From NCBI GenBank assembly GCA_015066665.1, contig SVNX01000007.1, positions 16,437-80,436 on the forward strand: a DNA stretch of 64,000 nt, given 5' to 3'. Under the pieces are notes generated by a model. That model made no database searches and had not been told where the DNA came from. It saw nothing but the letters and a program-made list of their open reading frames with translations. The DNA comes from Ruminococcus sp. (GTDB lineage: Bacteria; Bacillota; Clostridia; Oscillospirales; Ruminococcaceae). How positions within the stretch are numbered: the stretch's first letter is position 1; every line of letters begins with the position of its first letter. Positions 23,162-32,867 of the stretch are shown here, piece by piece. Made by a program: the position numbers and the translations under genes.

Positions 23162-25066
23162 CTATCCTTTCTTCTTTTTCTGGGAGGTATTGCGGATGGT
23201 CTTCTTTTTCTTCTGCTGGGGTCTGGCGTTGGCAGGTGCAGCATGGCTGTTTCTGGGGGCAAAGCTCTGCTTCCGGCCGGATTTTTCCGCAGGCGGAATC
23301 AGGCAGTTCGGCCCCGTACCGATGAGATCATGTCTCCCCGCCATGCGCAGTGCTTTTTCCACAAGATCACGGTTCTCACGTTTGTAGTACTGCAGCAGCA
23401 CACGCTGAAGGCGTTTTTCATCCGGTGTGCGGGGGACAAAGACCGGCTGCATAGTATAGGGGTCGAGCCCCGTGTAGAACATCGCCGTCGAAATGGTGCC
23501 GGGCGTGGGGTAGAAGTCCTGCACCTGCTCGGGACGGATGTCGTGTTTTTTGAGGAAGACAGCCAGATCTACCGCATCCTGCAGCGTACAGCCGGGATGC
23601 GAGGACATCAGATAGGGGACAAGGTACTGCTCCTTGGCCATGCCCTTTGTAATCTCGTAGAACTTCTTTTCGAAGCGTTCATACACATCGATGTGGGGCT
23701 TGCCCATGCAGTCGAGCACACGGTTGCTTGCATGTTCCGGTGCCACCTTCAGTTGTCCGCTGACATGATGGGCGATCAGCTCCTTCATGAAGGTATCGTC
23801 CTGATCCTCCATGAGGTAGTCGTAGCGGATACCCGAGCGGATGAATACACGCTTGACACCCTTGATGCGTCTGATTTTCCGCAGAAGACTGAGGTATTCA
23901 CTGTGATCGACTTTGAGGTTTCTGCAGGGGCTTGGGGCAAGGCATTTGCGGCCTTTGCAAAGGCCGTGCTCGAGCTGCTTTTCACAGGACGGCGCACGGA
24001 AATTGGCTGTCGGGCCGCCGACATCGTGAATATAACCCTTGAATCCGGGCTTTTTCGTCAGTGCTTCCGCTTCGGCAAGGACGGACTGTTCGCTGCGCGT
24101 CTGGATGCGTCTGCCCTGATGCAGGGCAATGGAACAGAAATTGCAGAAGCCATAGCAGCCTCGGTTATGCGTGATGGAGAATTCCACCTCCTGAATCGAC
24201 GGCACACCGCCCTCCTTGTCATACATGGGATGATAGGTGCGCATGTAGGGCAGCTCGTAGGCATGGTCAAACTCTTCCTGCGTGAGACTCCGCTGCGGCG
24301 GATTCTGCACGAGCATGCGTTTGCCGTGACGCTGCACGATGGTGCGGCCATAGGTTTCATCCTGCTCGTCATACTGCTTGCGGCAGGCCTTGGCATAGGC
24401 CTTCTTGTCATCCCGCACCATTTCAAAGCTGTCGCACTGCACCGCACCCATGGGCGTATTGACAGGATCGGTCAGGTAGCAGGTGCCGCGGATGTCGTGC
24501 ATGTCCGCAATCTTTTCGCCCTGCTTCAGACGATGGCAGATTTCTGTGATGGTCACTTCGCCCATGCCGTACATGAGCAGATCGGCACCGCTGTCCACCA
24601 GTACAGAGGGGAGCACCTTGTCCGCCCAGTAGTCATAGTGGGCAAAACGGCGCAGGGAAGCCTCCAATCCGCCGATGGCAATCTCCGTCCCGGGAAACAG
24701 CCGCCGCAGACTGCGGCAATAGACCGTCACTGCACGGTCAGGCCGTCTGCCGCCCTTGCCGCCGGCACTGTAGGCATCATCGAATCGCTTCTTTCCGGCG
24801 ACCGTGTAGTTTGAAACCATGCTGTCAATGTTGCCGCCCGTCACAAGAAAGCCGTATTTCGGCATGCCAAGCCTTGTGAAATCCTGATCGGATACGGGCT
24901 GTGCAATCATGCCGACGGAAAAGCCGAGACTTTCGGCCATTCTCGAGATGATGGCAATGCCGAAGGACGGATGATCCACATAGGCATCGCCCGTCACACA
25001 GATCAGATCAAGCTGTGCAATGCCGCGTTCTTCCATGTCTTTTCGGGAAACGGGTAAAAACGGCAT
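23162..25066 (-). CDS. YgiQ family radical SAM protein
   Basis: A 634-residue radical SAM protein of unknown substrate. The N-terminal region (LPVSRKDMEERGIAQLD, then DAYVDHPSFG) is the family's cobalamin-like binding domain. The iron-sulfur motif is CYGFCNFC, in NRGCYGFCNFCSIALHQGR. The C-terminus has a basic KKKKT tail. The start at 25066 has AAAGGAGTGG upstream. YgiQ proteins are widespread; a catalytic role has not been settled in general knowledge available to me. It shares an operon-like spacing with the deacetylase but the functions seem unrelated. Confidence 0.9.
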   Translation of the reverse strand: MPFLPVSRKDMEERGIAQLDLICVTGDAYVDHPSFGIAIISRMAESLGFSVGMIAQPVSDQDFTRLGMPKYGFLVTGGNIDSMVSNYTVAGKKRFDDAYSAGGKGGRRPDRAVTVYCRSLRRLFPGTEIAIGGLEASLRRFAHYDYWADKVLPSVLVDSGADLLMYGMGEVTITEICHRLKQGEKIADMHDIRGTCYLTDPVNTPMGAVQCDSFEMVRDDKKAYAKACRKQYDEQDETYGRTIVQRHGKRMLVQNPPQRSLTQEEFDHAYELPYMRTYHPMYDKEGGVPSIQEVEFSITHNRGCYGFCNFCSIALHQGRRIQTRSEQSVLAEAEALTKKPGFKGYIHDVGGPTANFRAPSCEKQLEHGLCKGRKCLAPSPCRNLKVDHSEYLSLLRKIRRIKGVKRVFIRSGIRYDYLMEDQDDTFMKELIAHHVSGQLKVAPEHASNRVLDCMGKPHIDVYERFEKKFYEITKGMAKEQYLVPYLMSSHPGCTLQDAVDLAVFLKKHDIRPEQVQDFYPTPGTISTAMFYTGLDPYTMQPVFVPRTPDEKRLQRVLLQYYKRENRDLVEKALRMAGRHDLIGTGPNCLIPPAEKSGRKQSFAPRNSHAAPANARPQQKKKKTIRNTSQKKKKG

Positions 25067-25082
25067 GGAACCACTCCTTTCC

Positions 25083-25115
25083 AAAAAGCGGTGCCATCTC
25101 TATGACACCGCTTTT
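25083..25115 (-). terminator. Intrinsic terminator after dapB
   Basis: On the - strand: AAAAGCGGTG stem with CACCGCTTTT, then TTTTT. It lies between the dapB stop (25121) and the ygiQ ribosome site, so it probably separates the lysine genes from ygiQ. Confidence 0.7.
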
Positions 25116-25120
25116 GTTTG

Positions 25121-25885
25121 TTATTGTAATGCAATCAGTGCACTCATATCGTAGAGACCTGCTTCCTGTCCTGCCAGGAATGCAGCCGCATTCACCGCAC
25201 CCACGGCAAAAACTTCCTTGGAAGCGGCACTGTGGGAGAGTGTGATCACTTCATCGTGACCGGCGAAAATGATGTCATGCTCGCCGACGATCGTGCCGCC
25301 GCGGATGGCATGCATGCCAATCTCCTTGGCTTCACGCTTCTGACGCTTGGAATGACGGTCATACACATAATGATACTGCTCACCGCACTCCTCGTTGATG
25401 GCATCCGCCAGCATAATGGCTGTGCCGCTGGGAGCATCGAGCTTCTGGTTGTGATGCTTCTCAACGATCTCAATGTCAAACTGTCCGCCCAGAATGGACA
25501 CGGCCTTCTTTGCCAGCTGTGCCAGCAGATTGATGCCGAGGGACATGTTGAACGAGAAGAATACCGGGATGGAAGCCGCTGCCTGCTTGATCTTGGCGAT
25601 CTGCTCCGCACTGTAACCGGTGGTTGCAAATACGCAGGGGACACCGTTTATGAGACAGTAGTCAAGCAGATCATCGAGCAGAGCGGGATTCGAAAAATCA
25701 ATGATCACATCCGGCTTTTCCGGTACATCGGCAAGCTTCTCGTAAATCGGGAAGTCACTGTACTGCTGTGTGTACAGATCCACACCGCAGTAAGCCACGC
25801 AGTCCTCACGACCGGAAATGGCCGCTGCCACTGCATGCCCCATCTTGCCGTTTGCACCGCTGATGAGAATTTTTACCTGATCCAT
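25121..25885 (-). CDS. dapB: 4-hydroxy-tetrahydrodipicolinate reductase
   Basis: Cytoplasmic enzyme that reduces hydroxy-tetrahydrodipicolinate to tetrahydrodipicolinate with NAD(P)H, the second step of the diaminopimelate/lysine branch. The product is 254 residues, normal for the family. The nucleotide-binding loop is ISGANGKMGHAV (residues 8-19). The substrate loop is IEIVEKHHNQKLDAPSGTA, with the conserved His pair and Lys. It lies 22 bases after dapA, in the same leftward operon as asd. Confidence 0.97.
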   Translation of the reverse strand: MDQVKILISGANGKMGHAVAAAISGREDCVAYCGVDLYTQQYSDFPIYEKLADVPEKPDVIIDFSNPALLDDLLDYCLINGVPCVFATTGYSAEQIAKIKQAAASIPVFFSFNMSLGINLLAQLAKKAVSILGGQFDIEIVEKHHNQKLDAPSGTAIMLADAINEECGEQYHYVYDRHSKRQKREAKEIGMHAIRGGTIVGEHDIIFAGHDEVITLSHSAASKEVFAVGAVNAAAFLAGQEAGLYDMSALIALQ

Positions 25886-25907
25886 GGCTTTTTACCTCCC
25901 AGATCGT

Positions 25908-26798
25908 TTATGCGAGGATACCGGCACGCTGCATGGCGTCACGGAGCTTTGCAGCATTTGCTTCGCTCATGTCCACCAGAGGCATGCGCAGGCTGCCGGC
26001 AGGCATGCCCATCATGTTCATGGCAGCCTTGACGGGAATCGGGTTAACCTCAATGAACAGATCATTGATGACCTCGAGATACTTCAGCTGCATCTCAATG
26101 GCCGGTGCGAAGTTGTTGTCCAGACAAAGCTGGCACATCTCGTGTGTCTCCTTCGGAATGATGTTGGAGAGCACGGAGATGACGCCCTTTGCGCCCAGTG
26201 CCATCATCGGTACGATGATATCGTCATTGCCGCTGTAGATGTCCATCTTGTCGCCGACAGCCGCAGCCACCTGTGCGGTGTAGCTGATGTTGCCGGAAGC
26301 TTCCTTGACAGCCACAATGTTCTTGTGTTCTGCAAGCACCTTCAGAGTATCCACAGTGAAGCCCATGCCGGTACGGCCGGGAATGTTGTAGAGAATGATC
26401 GGGATGTTCACACTTTCCGCAATCATTGTGAAGTGCTTGATGAGACCAGCCTGTGTGGTCTTGTTGTAGTAGGGGGTCACGATCAGCAGACCATCCGCAC
26501 CGAGCTTTTCAGCCTCCATGGACAGCTCGATGGCAGTCTTTGTATCGTTGCTGCCGGTTCCGGCAATCACGGGTACACGCTTTGCAGTGCGCTCCACAGC
26601 AAAACGGATGCACTCAAGGTGCTCGGCCTCGCTCATGGTAGAAGCTTCGCCGGTTGTACCGCAGATGATGATGGCATCGGTACCGTTTTCAATCTGATAG
26701 TCAATATTGGCGCCCAGACCGTCAAAATTGATCGAACCGTCCGGATTGAAAGGCGTAATAATCGCAACGCCCGCACCAGTAAAAATAGTGTTCTTCAT
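25908..26798 (-). CDS. dapA: 4-hydroxy-tetrahydrodipicolinate synthase
   Basis: Condenses pyruvate with aspartate semialdehyde, the committed step to diaminopimelate and lysine. The product is 296 residues, standard size. Seen motifs are GTTGEASTMSEAEH, YYNKTTQAG, IILYNIPGRTG, and AVKEASGN with the Schiff-base lysine. The gene follows asd after a 220-base gap with a triple-hairpin repeat, and precedes dapB. The upstream riboswitch at 28221 probably controls it with asd, unless an internal promoter exists. Confidence 0.97.
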   Translation of the reverse strand: MKNTIFTGAGVAIITPFNPDGSINFDGLGANIDYQIENGTDAIIICGTTGEASTMSEAEHLECIRFAVERTAKRVPVIAGTGSNDTKTAIELSMEAEKLGADGLLIVTPYYNKTTQAGLIKHFTMIAESVNIPIILYNIPGRTGMGFTVDTLKVLAEHKNIVAVKEASGNISYTAQVAAAVGDKMDIYSGNDDIIVPMMALGAKGVISVLSNIIPKETHEMCQLCLDNNFAPAIEMQLKYLEVINDLFIEVNPIPVKAAMNMMGMPAGSLRMPLVDMSEANAAKLRDAMQRAGILA

Positions 26799-26900
26799 AA
26801 TCTTCCCTCCAATTGTTGTTTGGGATCGTTAAGAGATTTGACATATCAGCAGTGGTACTCTGTCCAACTCCGCCAAGAAATGTGCACTTGTATTCCTAAC

Positions 26901-26997
26901 GATTTGCCATTGTCTCCGCAGGGGACAATGGCAAATCGCCTCGGGATTCCAAAGGGATCACATCCCTTTGGCGGGGGTGTGGGGGCAGAGCCCCCAC
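26901..26997. repeat. Triple-hairpin repeat element
   Basis: Three adjacent hairpins in the asd-dapA gap: a 14-bp stem (GATTTGCCATTGTC 26901-26914 with its complement ending 26937), a 10-bp stem (CCAAAGGGAT 26949-26958 with ATCCCTTTGG 26962-26971), and a 7-bp stem (GTGGGGG 26979-26985 with CCCCCAC 26991-26997). The segment CCTTTGGCGGG also appears in the element at 39061-39210, so they look like members of one repeat family. Confidence 0.7.
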
Positions 26998-27021
26998 TGC
27001 CTGATGTGTTAATCTGCCTAA

Positions 27022-28101
27022 TTAGTCAAAATAGCCCTTTGCAGCGAGCAGTTCTGCGAGGAGAACGGCACCGCCTGCAGCACCTCTCAGAGTGTTGTGG
27101 GAGAGGCAGACAAACTTGTAATCATACTGGGTATCTTCACGCAGACGGCCAACGGAAACAGCCATGCCCTTCTCGAGGTTTCTGTCGAGATTTGCCTGGG
27201 GTCTGTTGTCCTCAGTGAAGTAGTGGATGAACTGCTTGGGAGCGGACGGCAGCTCGAGTTCCTGCGGAACGCCCTTGAATTCTTCCCAGAGCTTGAGGAT
27301 CTCTTCCTTAGAGGGCTTCTGCTCGAAGGATACGAATACAGCAGCTGTGTGACCATCGGAAACCGGTACACGCAGGCACTGTGTTGTGATGGAAGGAGAA
27401 GATGCCTTTACGATCTCGCCATTCTCGATGGTGCCCCAAACCTTCAGCGGCTCCTGCTCGGACTTTTCTTCCTCACCGCCGATGAAGGGAATCAGGTTGT
27501 CAACCATTTCCGGCCATGTCTCAAAGGTCTTGCCGGCACCGGAGATTGCCTGATATGTGCAGGCCAGAACATTCTTCAGACCGAACTTCTTCAGCGGATG
27601 CAGAGCGGGCACATAGCTCTGGATGGAGCAGTTGGACTTAACAGCCACAAAACCTCTCTTTGTGCCGAGACGTGCTCTCTGGGACTCGATGATCTCAATG
27701 TGCTCGGGGTTGATTTCCGGCACAACCATGGGAACGTCGGGTGTGAAGCGATGTGCGGAGTTGTTGGAAACAACGGGGCACTCAGCCTTTGCATAAGCCT
27801 CTTCCAGAGCCTTGATCTCATCCTTCTTCATGTCCACAGCACAGAACACAAAATCCACCTCAGCAGCAATGGCCTCGATGTCGGTGTTCAGATCGCGGAT
27901 GATCATATTCTTCATGCTCTCGGGCATGGGGGTAGTCATTGCCCAGCGGCTGCCGACTGCCTCTTCATAAGTCTTGCCTGCGCTTCTGGGAGAAGCAGCG
28001 AGCACCTTGACATTGAACCACGGATGATTCTCGAGCAGGGTAGCAAAACGCTGACCTACCATACCTGTTGCACCGAGGATACCTACATTGTACTGTTTCA
28101 T
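27022..28101 (-). CDS. asd: Aspartate-semialdehyde dehydrogenase
   Basis: Reduces aspartyl phosphate to aspartate semialdehyde, the branch point to lysine, threonine and methionine. The product is 359 residues. The NADP loop is GILGATGMVGQRF near residue 6, the catalytic Cys is in VKSNCSIQSYVPAL, and the C-terminal region has GHTAAVFVSFEQ. The start at 28101 has GGAGTTTGTC upstream; the longer frame to 28191 would include the leader. A lysine riboswitch precedes it. Confidence 0.96.
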   Translation of the reverse strand: MKQYNVGILGATGMVGQRFATLLENHPWFNVKVLAASPRSAGKTYEEAVGSRWAMTTPMPESMKNMIIRDLNTDIEAIAAEVDFVFCAVDMKKDEIKALEEAYAKAECPVVSNNSAHRFTPDVPMVVPEINPEHIEIIESQRARLGTKRGFVAVKSNCSIQSYVPALHPLKKFGLKNVLACTYQAISGAGKTFETWPEMVDNLIPFIGGEEEKSEQEPLKVWGTIENGEIVKASSPSITTQCLRVPVSDGHTAAVFVSFEQKPSKEEILKLWEEFKGVPQELELPSAPKQFIHYFTEDNRPQANLDRNLEKGMAVSVGRLREDTQYDYKFVCLSHNTLRGAAGGAVLLAELLAAKGYFD

Positions 28102-28162
28102 GACAAACTCCATTCCTGAACGGCCGGATAACAACCATTCATACAAAATTTTGCAGATATTG

Positions 28163-28185
28163 AAAAAACCGGTTGCAAACCGGTT
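28163..28185 (-). terminator. Riboswitch-controlled terminator before asd
   Basis: On the - strand: AACCGGTT, loop TGC, AACCGGTT, then T-run. It follows the lysine aptamer and precedes asd, so it is the off-state element of the switch. Confidence 0.9.
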
Positions 28186-28220
28186 CATCATGCGCTATAA
28201 TAGAATTACTGGCTTATTGC

Positions 28221-28384
28221 CGATAGCACTCCATCACGCATGATGACAGTGCAGTACCTGTTCGATACAGCACCAGAGTCAGAGCTGCTCAGACTCTGCT
28301 CTTCGGCGGCCTTGCCTTTTGCAGATCATCACAGGAGTGAGCCTCCTCCGATCTGCGACTCATCGCAGCCGCACCTCTATCCTA
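28221..28384 (-). ncRNA. Lysine riboswitch (L box)
   Basis: On the - strand the aptamer begins GATAGAGGTGCGGC, has the loop-E/kink-turn type segment near GGAGGAGGCTCACTCC, then AAGGCCGCCGAAGAGC and a GTCTGAGC-containing arm, and closes with GGAGTGCTATC pairing with the start. This is the L-box core. With lysine bound, the terminator at 28163-28185 should form and stop asd (and probably dapA-dapB) transcription. Confidence 0.94.
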
Positions 28385-28389
28385 ACTAT

Positions 28390-28418
28390 ATGATAGCATT
28401 TCTCGACGCATTTGTCAA
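28390..28418 (-). promoter_or_regulatory. Promoter of the lysine operon
   Basis: On the - strand: TTGACA (28413-28418), 17-base spacer, TATCAT (28390-28395). Transcription would start just at the riboswitch. Confidence 0.85.
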
Positions 28419-28447
28419 GAAAAATTTTTTGGAAATCAGGAGTTATT

Positions 28448-29476
28448 ATGAAAAAATCAGATTTTTACTACGATCTGCCCGAAAATCTCATCGCCCAGCA
28501 CCCGGTCGAGCCGCGTAATGCCTCCCGCATGATGGCTGTTGACCGCCGCACGGGCGCTGTGGAACATAAACATTTCTATGATCTCGAAAGCCTGCTCCGG
28601 CCGGGCGATCTCCTTGTGCTGAATGATTCCCGTGTCCTGCCCGCCCGCCTCTACGGCGAAAAGGAAGGCACCGGCAGCTTTGTGGAATTCCTGCTGCTCA
28701 GCCAGAAGGGCGATAAGATCTGGGAGATCATCTGCCGGCCCGGCAAAAAATGCAAGCCCGGTGCACGCTTCAGCTTCGGCGGCGGACGTCTCCGTGCCGA
28801 GGTGCTTGAAGTACTCGAGGACGGCAACCGTATTGTGCAGTTCGAATGCGAGGGCAATTTCTATACCGCTCTTGAAGATGTCGGCCAGATGCCCCTGCCG
28901 CCCTATATCACCGCACAGCTTGAGGATAAGGAACGCTACCAGACTGTCTATTCCCGTGAGCTTGGTTCCGCCGCCGCTCCCACAGCGGGTCTGCATTTCA
29001 CAAAAGAGATGCTTGCAGAGCTGGAAGCCAGAGGCGTGAAGATCGCCTATGTCACCCTCCATGTCGGCCTTGGCACCTTCCGTCCCGTCAAGGAAGAAGA
29101 TGTACTGCAGCATCATATGCACAGTGAGCACTTCATGTTACCGCAGGAGACCGCCGATCTCATCAACGAGACAAAGGCAAACGGCGGCCGTGTGATCTCC
29201 GTCGGTACGACTTCCTGCCGTACACTTGAGAGTGCCGCACAGCGCTGCGAGGGCACCCTCCATGCCTGTGAAGGGGACACCGAGATCTTCATCTATCCCG
29301 GCTACACATTCCGGGTCATCGATGGCCTCATCACTAATTTCCACCTCCCCGAGAGTACACTCATTATGCTCGTTTCTGCCTTCACGGGCTACGAAAATAC
29401 CATGCAGGCGTACAAAACCGCCGTGGAAGAGCAGTACCGCTTCTTCAGCTTCGGCGATGCGATGGTGATTCTGTAA
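28448..29476 (+). CDS. queA: S-adenosylmethionine:tRNA ribosyltransferase-isomerase
   Basis: Transfers the ribosyl part of S-adenosylmethionine to preQ1 in tRNA to make epoxyqueuosine. The product is 342 residues from ATG 28448, which has CAGGAG upstream; the earlier in-frame ATG at 28412 lies in the opposite promoter. Motifs include [14 protein letters not shown] at the start, [14 protein letters not shown], and [19 protein letters not shown]. The [10 protein letters not shown] segment is also typical. It is single in context; no tgt gene lies alongside. Confidence 0.96.
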   Translation: MKKSDFYYDLPENLIAQHPVEPRNASRMMAVDRRTGAVEHKHFYDLESLLRPGDLLVLNDSRVLPARLYGEKEGTGSFVEFLLLSQKGDKIWEIICRPGKKCKPGARFSFGGGRLRAEVLEVLEDGNRIVQFECEGNFYTALEDVGQMPLPPYITAQLEDKERYQTVYSRELGSAAAPTAGLHFTKEMLAELEARGVKIAYVTLHVGLGTFRPVKEEDVLQHHMHSEHFMLPQETADLINETKANGGRVISVGTTSCRTLESAAQRCEGTLHACEGDTEIFIYPGYTFRVIDGLITNFHLPESTLIMLVSAFTGYENTMQAYKTAVEEQYRFFSFGDAMVIL

Positions 29477-29530
29477 TGCGGAAGAGTAAGAATCGATTCC
29501 ATTTCATTATGAAAAATTCACCCTGACCAC

Positions 29531-29559
29531 TTTACATCACCGCAAAAATATGCTATAAT
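29531..29559 (+). promoter_or_regulatory. Promoter of lepA
   Basis: TTTACA (29531-29536), 17-base spacer, TATAAT (29554-29559), about 40 bases before the start codon. Confidence 0.75.
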
Positions 29560-29600
29560 AAAGAGTAAAACAAGAAACGAACCGAACGGAGGATGACATT

Positions 29601-31403
29601 TTGGATTCTGCAAAAATTCGTAATTTCTGTATCATTGCCCATATTGACCACGGCAAATCCACACTTGCCGACCGTATTCTGGAAAAGACGGAGACCGTCT
29701 CCCAGCGTGATATGGAGCAGCAGATTCTCGATAATATGGATCTTGAGCGTGAGCGCGGCATCACCATCAAAGCGCGTGCCGTACGCCTTAATTACCATGC
29801 ACAGGACGGCGAGGACTATATCTTCAATCTGATCGATACCCCCGGCCATGTGGACTTCAACTATGAGGTTTCCCGCTCCCTCGCAGCCTGTGAGGGTGCC
29901 ATTCTCGTGGTCGATGCTTCGCAGGGCATCGAGGCGCAGACCCTTGCCAATACCTACCTTGCCATTGAACACGATCTGGAAGTCGTGCCCGTCGTGAATA
30001 AGATCGACCTGCCCTCCGCCGACCCCGAGCGTGTCTGCGAGGAAGTCGAAAATGTCATCGGCATTCCTGCCATGGATGCCCCCCGCATCTCTGCAAAGCT
30101 CGGCACCAATGTTGAGGAGGTGCTCGAGAGCATTGTCACCGGCATTCCTGCGCCCCAGGGTGATCCCGATGCTCCCCTGCAGGCACTCATCTTCGACAGC
30201 TACTATGACCCCTACAAGGGCGTTATCATCTATGTCCGTGTGAAGCACGGCACAGTAAAGGTCGGCGACACCATCCATCTGATGGCCACCGGCTCTGAAT
30301 TCGTCGTGACCGAAACGGGCTACATGTCCCCCTCCTCCCTCATAAACACCGGTACACTGACCGCAGGTGAAGTCGGCTACATTGCCGCCTCCATCAAGAG
30401 CATCGGTGATACACAGGTGGGCGATACTGTGACGCTTGCCGGCCGTCCCTGTGCGGAAGCACTGCCCGGCTACCGTCAGGTCAACCCCATGGTGTTCTCC
30501 GGTATCTATCCGGCGGACGGTGCCAAGTACGGCGATCTGCGTGATGCACTTGAAAAGCTCCAGCTGAACGATGCAGCACTGACCTTCGAGCCGGAAACCT
30601 CCATTGCACTCGGCTTCGGCTTCCGCTGCGGCTTCCTGGGACTTCTGCACATGGAGATCATTCAGGAGCGTCTCGAGCGTGAATACAACCTCGACCTCAT
30701 TACCACCGCACCCTCCGTTATTTACAAGGTCACCTTGACCGACGGCACGGTGCAGTATATCGACAACCCCACAAACTATCCCGACCCCTCCGTGCTTGCC
30801 AGTGCCGAGGAGCCGATGGTCAAGGCCGATATCCTTGTGCCCTCCGAGTTCGTGGGCAATATCATGGATCTTTGTCAGGACAGACGCGGCACCTTCAAGG
30901 ACATGCAGTATCTGGATGATACCCGTGTGACACTGAAGTACGAGCTGCCGCTCAATGAGATCGTCTACGATTTCTTCGATGCCCTCAAGTCGAGAACAAG
31001 GGGCTATGCGTCCTTTGACTATGAGCTGCTGGGCTATGCACCCTCGAAGCTTGTCAAGCTCGATATTCTGCTTAACGGCGATATTGTCGATGCCTTGTCC
31101 TTCATCGTGCATGCGGACAAGGCCTATACCCGTGCCCGCAAGATCGCAGAGAAGCTCAAGGACAACATCCCGCGTCAGCTGTTTGAAGTGCCGATTCAGG
31201 CGGCAGTCGGCGGCAAGATCATCGCCCGTGAAACCGTCAAGGCTATGCGCAAGGACGTACTGGCCAAGTGCTACGGCGGTGACATTACCCGAAAGAAGAA
31301 GCTGCTCGAGAAGCAGAAGGAAGGCAAAAAGCGTATGCGCCAGCTCGGTACGGTAGAAGTACCGCAGGAAGCCTTCATGAGCGTTCTGAAGCTTGATGAA
31401 TAA
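29601..31403 (+). CDS. lepA: Elongation factor 4
   Basis: A ribosome-binding GTPase that back-translocates or helps ribosome biogenesis. The product is 600 residues, full family length. GTPase motifs: AHIDHGKST (G1, residues 14-22), ITIK (G2), DTPGHVDF (G3), NKIDLP (G4). The C-terminus ends with the LepA-specific region ([15 protein letters not shown]). The start is TTG 29601 with GGAGGATGACATT upstream. In many Firmicutes lepA is followed by hemW, as it is here after one small gene. Confidence 0.97.
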   Translation: MDSAKIRNFCIIAHIDHGKSTLADRILEKTETVSQRDMEQQILDNMDLERERGITIKARAVRLNYHAQDGEDYIFNLIDTPGHVDFNYEVSRSLAACEGAILVVDASQGIEAQTLANTYLAIEHDLEVVPVVNKIDLPSADPERVCEEVENVIGIPAMDAPRISAKLGTNVEEVLESIVTGIPAPQGDPDAPLQALIFDSYYDPYKGVIIYVRVKHGTVKVGDTIHLMATGSEFVVTETGYMSPSSLINTGTLTAGEVGYIAASIKSIGDTQVGDTVTLAGRPCAEALPGYRQVNPMVFSGIYPADGAKYGDLRDALEKLQLNDAALTFEPETSIALGFGFRCGFLGLLHMEIIQERLEREYNLDLITTAPSVIYKVTLTDGTVQYIDNPTNYPDPSVLASAEEPMVKADILVPSEFVGNIMDLCQDRRGTFKDMQYLDDTRVTLKYELPLNEIVYDFFDALKSRTRGYASFDYELLGYAPSKLVKLDILLNGDIVDALSFIVHADKAYTRARKIAEKLKDNIPRQLFEVPIQAAVGGKIIARETVKAMRKDVLAKCYGGDITRKKKLLEKQKEGKKRMRQLGTVEVPQEAFMSVLKLDE

Positions 31404-31416
31404 CAGGAGGATCAGT

Positions 31417-31734
31417 ATGAAGCACGCATGTCCCCATTGCGGAGAAAAGAGCTTTTCTCCCATCCAGAAGGCCCTCGCAGGATCCCTGCGTTCCACCGGC
31501 AAGCCCTGTCCTGCCTGCGGCAGAAAATGCTGCAACGGCATGGCTTCCATCTATTTTTCCACAGTCGTCAGCCTTGTGATGCTCGTGGCCTGCATTGCCA
31601 TTTATCTGACCGCACAGGAGCATGTATACAGCACCATTCTCATTATTGTCATCATCCTCGTGCGTTTCATTGCGGTGTTTGTGTTTGATATGTTCGTCGG
31701 TAAGCTCACAGAGCCCATCCGCATCATGGAATGA
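31417..31734 (+). CDS. Zinc-ribbon membrane protein
   Basis: A 105-residue product, 13 bases after lepA. The N-terminal 35 residues form a zinc ribbon (CPHCGEKSF and CPACGRKCC). Two transmembrane helices follow (FSTVVSLVMLVACIAIYL and ILIIVIILVRFIAVFVF). The start at 31417 has AGGAGGATCAGT. Function unknown. It ends one base before hemW and is probably in the lepA-hemW operon. Confidence 0.8.
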   Translation: MKHACPHCGEKSFSPIQKALAGSLRSTGKPCPACGRKCCNGMASIYFSTVVSLVMLVACIAIYLTAQEHVYSTILIIVIILVRFIAVFVFDMFVGKLTEPIRIME

Positions 31735-31735
31735 T

Positions 31736-32815
31736 ATGACCGGCATCTATATCCACATCCCGTTCTGTGCCAGAAAATGCCCCTACTGCGACTTTTTCTC
31801 CGCATCCTATCGCAAGGAGACAGCGGAGCGCTATGTGGGGGCTGTCATCCGGAATCTTGCGGCGTATGCCTCGGACGAGACGGTCGATACCGTCTATTTC
31901 GGCGGGGGTACGCCGTCGCTTTTGTCCGCGGAACAGATCGGTGCCATTCTTACTGCATGCGATGAAGCTTTTCATCTGGCGAAGAACGCCGAAATCACGA
32001 TGGAATGCAATCCCACCGGACGCCGCAGGGATTATCTTCGTGCGATCCGTTCGGCCGGTGTGAATCGTCTGTCCATCGGCACGCAGAGCTTCTCCGATGC
32101 ACAGCTTACAATGCTCGGGCGCACACATACCGCACAGGACGGCATCCGCACCGTAATGGATGCCTGCGATGCAGGTTTTCAGAACATTTCGTGCGACCTG
32201 ATGCTTGCCTGTCCCGGCCAGACCGAAGCACTTCTTACCGAAACTGTCAGAACCCTCGGCACGCTTCCCATCACGCATGTATCCGCCTATCTTCTGCAGG
32301 TGGAGGCGGGGACGCCGCTCTCACAGGATGCCGCACTCCTCGGGCAGCTTCCCACGGAGGACGCTGCCGCCGATCTCTATCTGCATACCGTGCAGAGACT
32401 GGCGGAAGCGGGCTTTGCGCAGTATGAGGTCTCGAGCTTTGCCAAGGAAGGCTTCCGCAGCCGCCACAATCTCAAATACTGGCAGTGTGACCCTTATCTC
32501 GGCATTGGTGCCGGTGCCCATTCCTGCTACGGCGGAAAGCGTTTTCAGGTGCCGAAGGACATCGAGGCTTTCTGCATGTCGCCCGTCCAGCCCACATCCC
32601 TGATCGATGAAAATCCCTGCGGCAGGGAAGAGCGTCTGATGCTCTCGCTGCGGACAACGGATGGCGTCCCTGCGGAAGAATTGCCCCCTGCGGGTGTCAA
32701 TAAAATCCCGCTTCTGGAAAAAGCGGGTTATCTGAAAAATGAGCATGGACGGGTGCATCTCACACCATCCGGCTTTGCGGTTTCAAACGCCGTCATCGCC
32801 GCACTGCTTGATTAG
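31736..32815 (+). CDS. hemW: Radical SAM heme chaperone HemW
   Basis: A HemN-like radical SAM protein, now regarded as a heme chaperone. The product is 359 residues, shorter than true HemN. The iron-sulfur motif is CARKCPYCDF (residues 10-19). GGGTPSLLS and SIGTQSFSD are family motifs. The start at 31736 is two bases after the preceding stop. Paired with lepA as in Bacillus. A second family member, hemZ, is at 52279. Confidence 0.93.
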   Translation: MTGIYIHIPFCARKCPYCDFFSASYRKETAERYVGAVIRNLAAYASDETVDTVYFGGGTPSLLSAEQIGAILTACDEAFHLAKNAEITMECNPTGRRRDYLRAIRSAGVNRLSIGTQSFSDAQLTMLGRTHTAQDGIRTVMDACDAGFQNISCDLMLACPGQTEALLTETVRTLGTLPITHVSAYLLQVEAGTPLSQDAALLGQLPTEDAAADLYLHTVQRLAEAGFAQYEVSSFAKEGFRSRHNLKYWQCDPYLGIGAGAHSCYGGKRFQVPKDIEAFCMSPVQPTSLIDENPCGREERLMLSLRTTDGVPAEELPPAGVNKIPLLEKAGYLKNEHGRVHLTPSGFAVSNAVIAALLD

Positions 32816-32834
32816 TCGCCGTATCAAAACAAAC

Positions 32835-32862
32835 GGGACATGTTCCACAAGAAACATGTCCC
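32835..32862. terminator. Hairpin between convergent genes
   Basis: GGGACATGTT (32835-32844) pairs with AACATGTCCC (32853-32862). A T-run does not follow directly, so it may work as a two-way terminator only partly. Confidence 0.55.
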
Positions 32863-32867
32863 GGCAT

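Noticed and set aside
23126..24814. Long + strand frame opposite ygiQ
   Set aside because: Antisense shadow of a gene with clear iron-sulfur motif; no independent support.
29553..31550. Long - strand frame opposite lepA
   Set aside because: Antisense to lepA, without motif or start signal.
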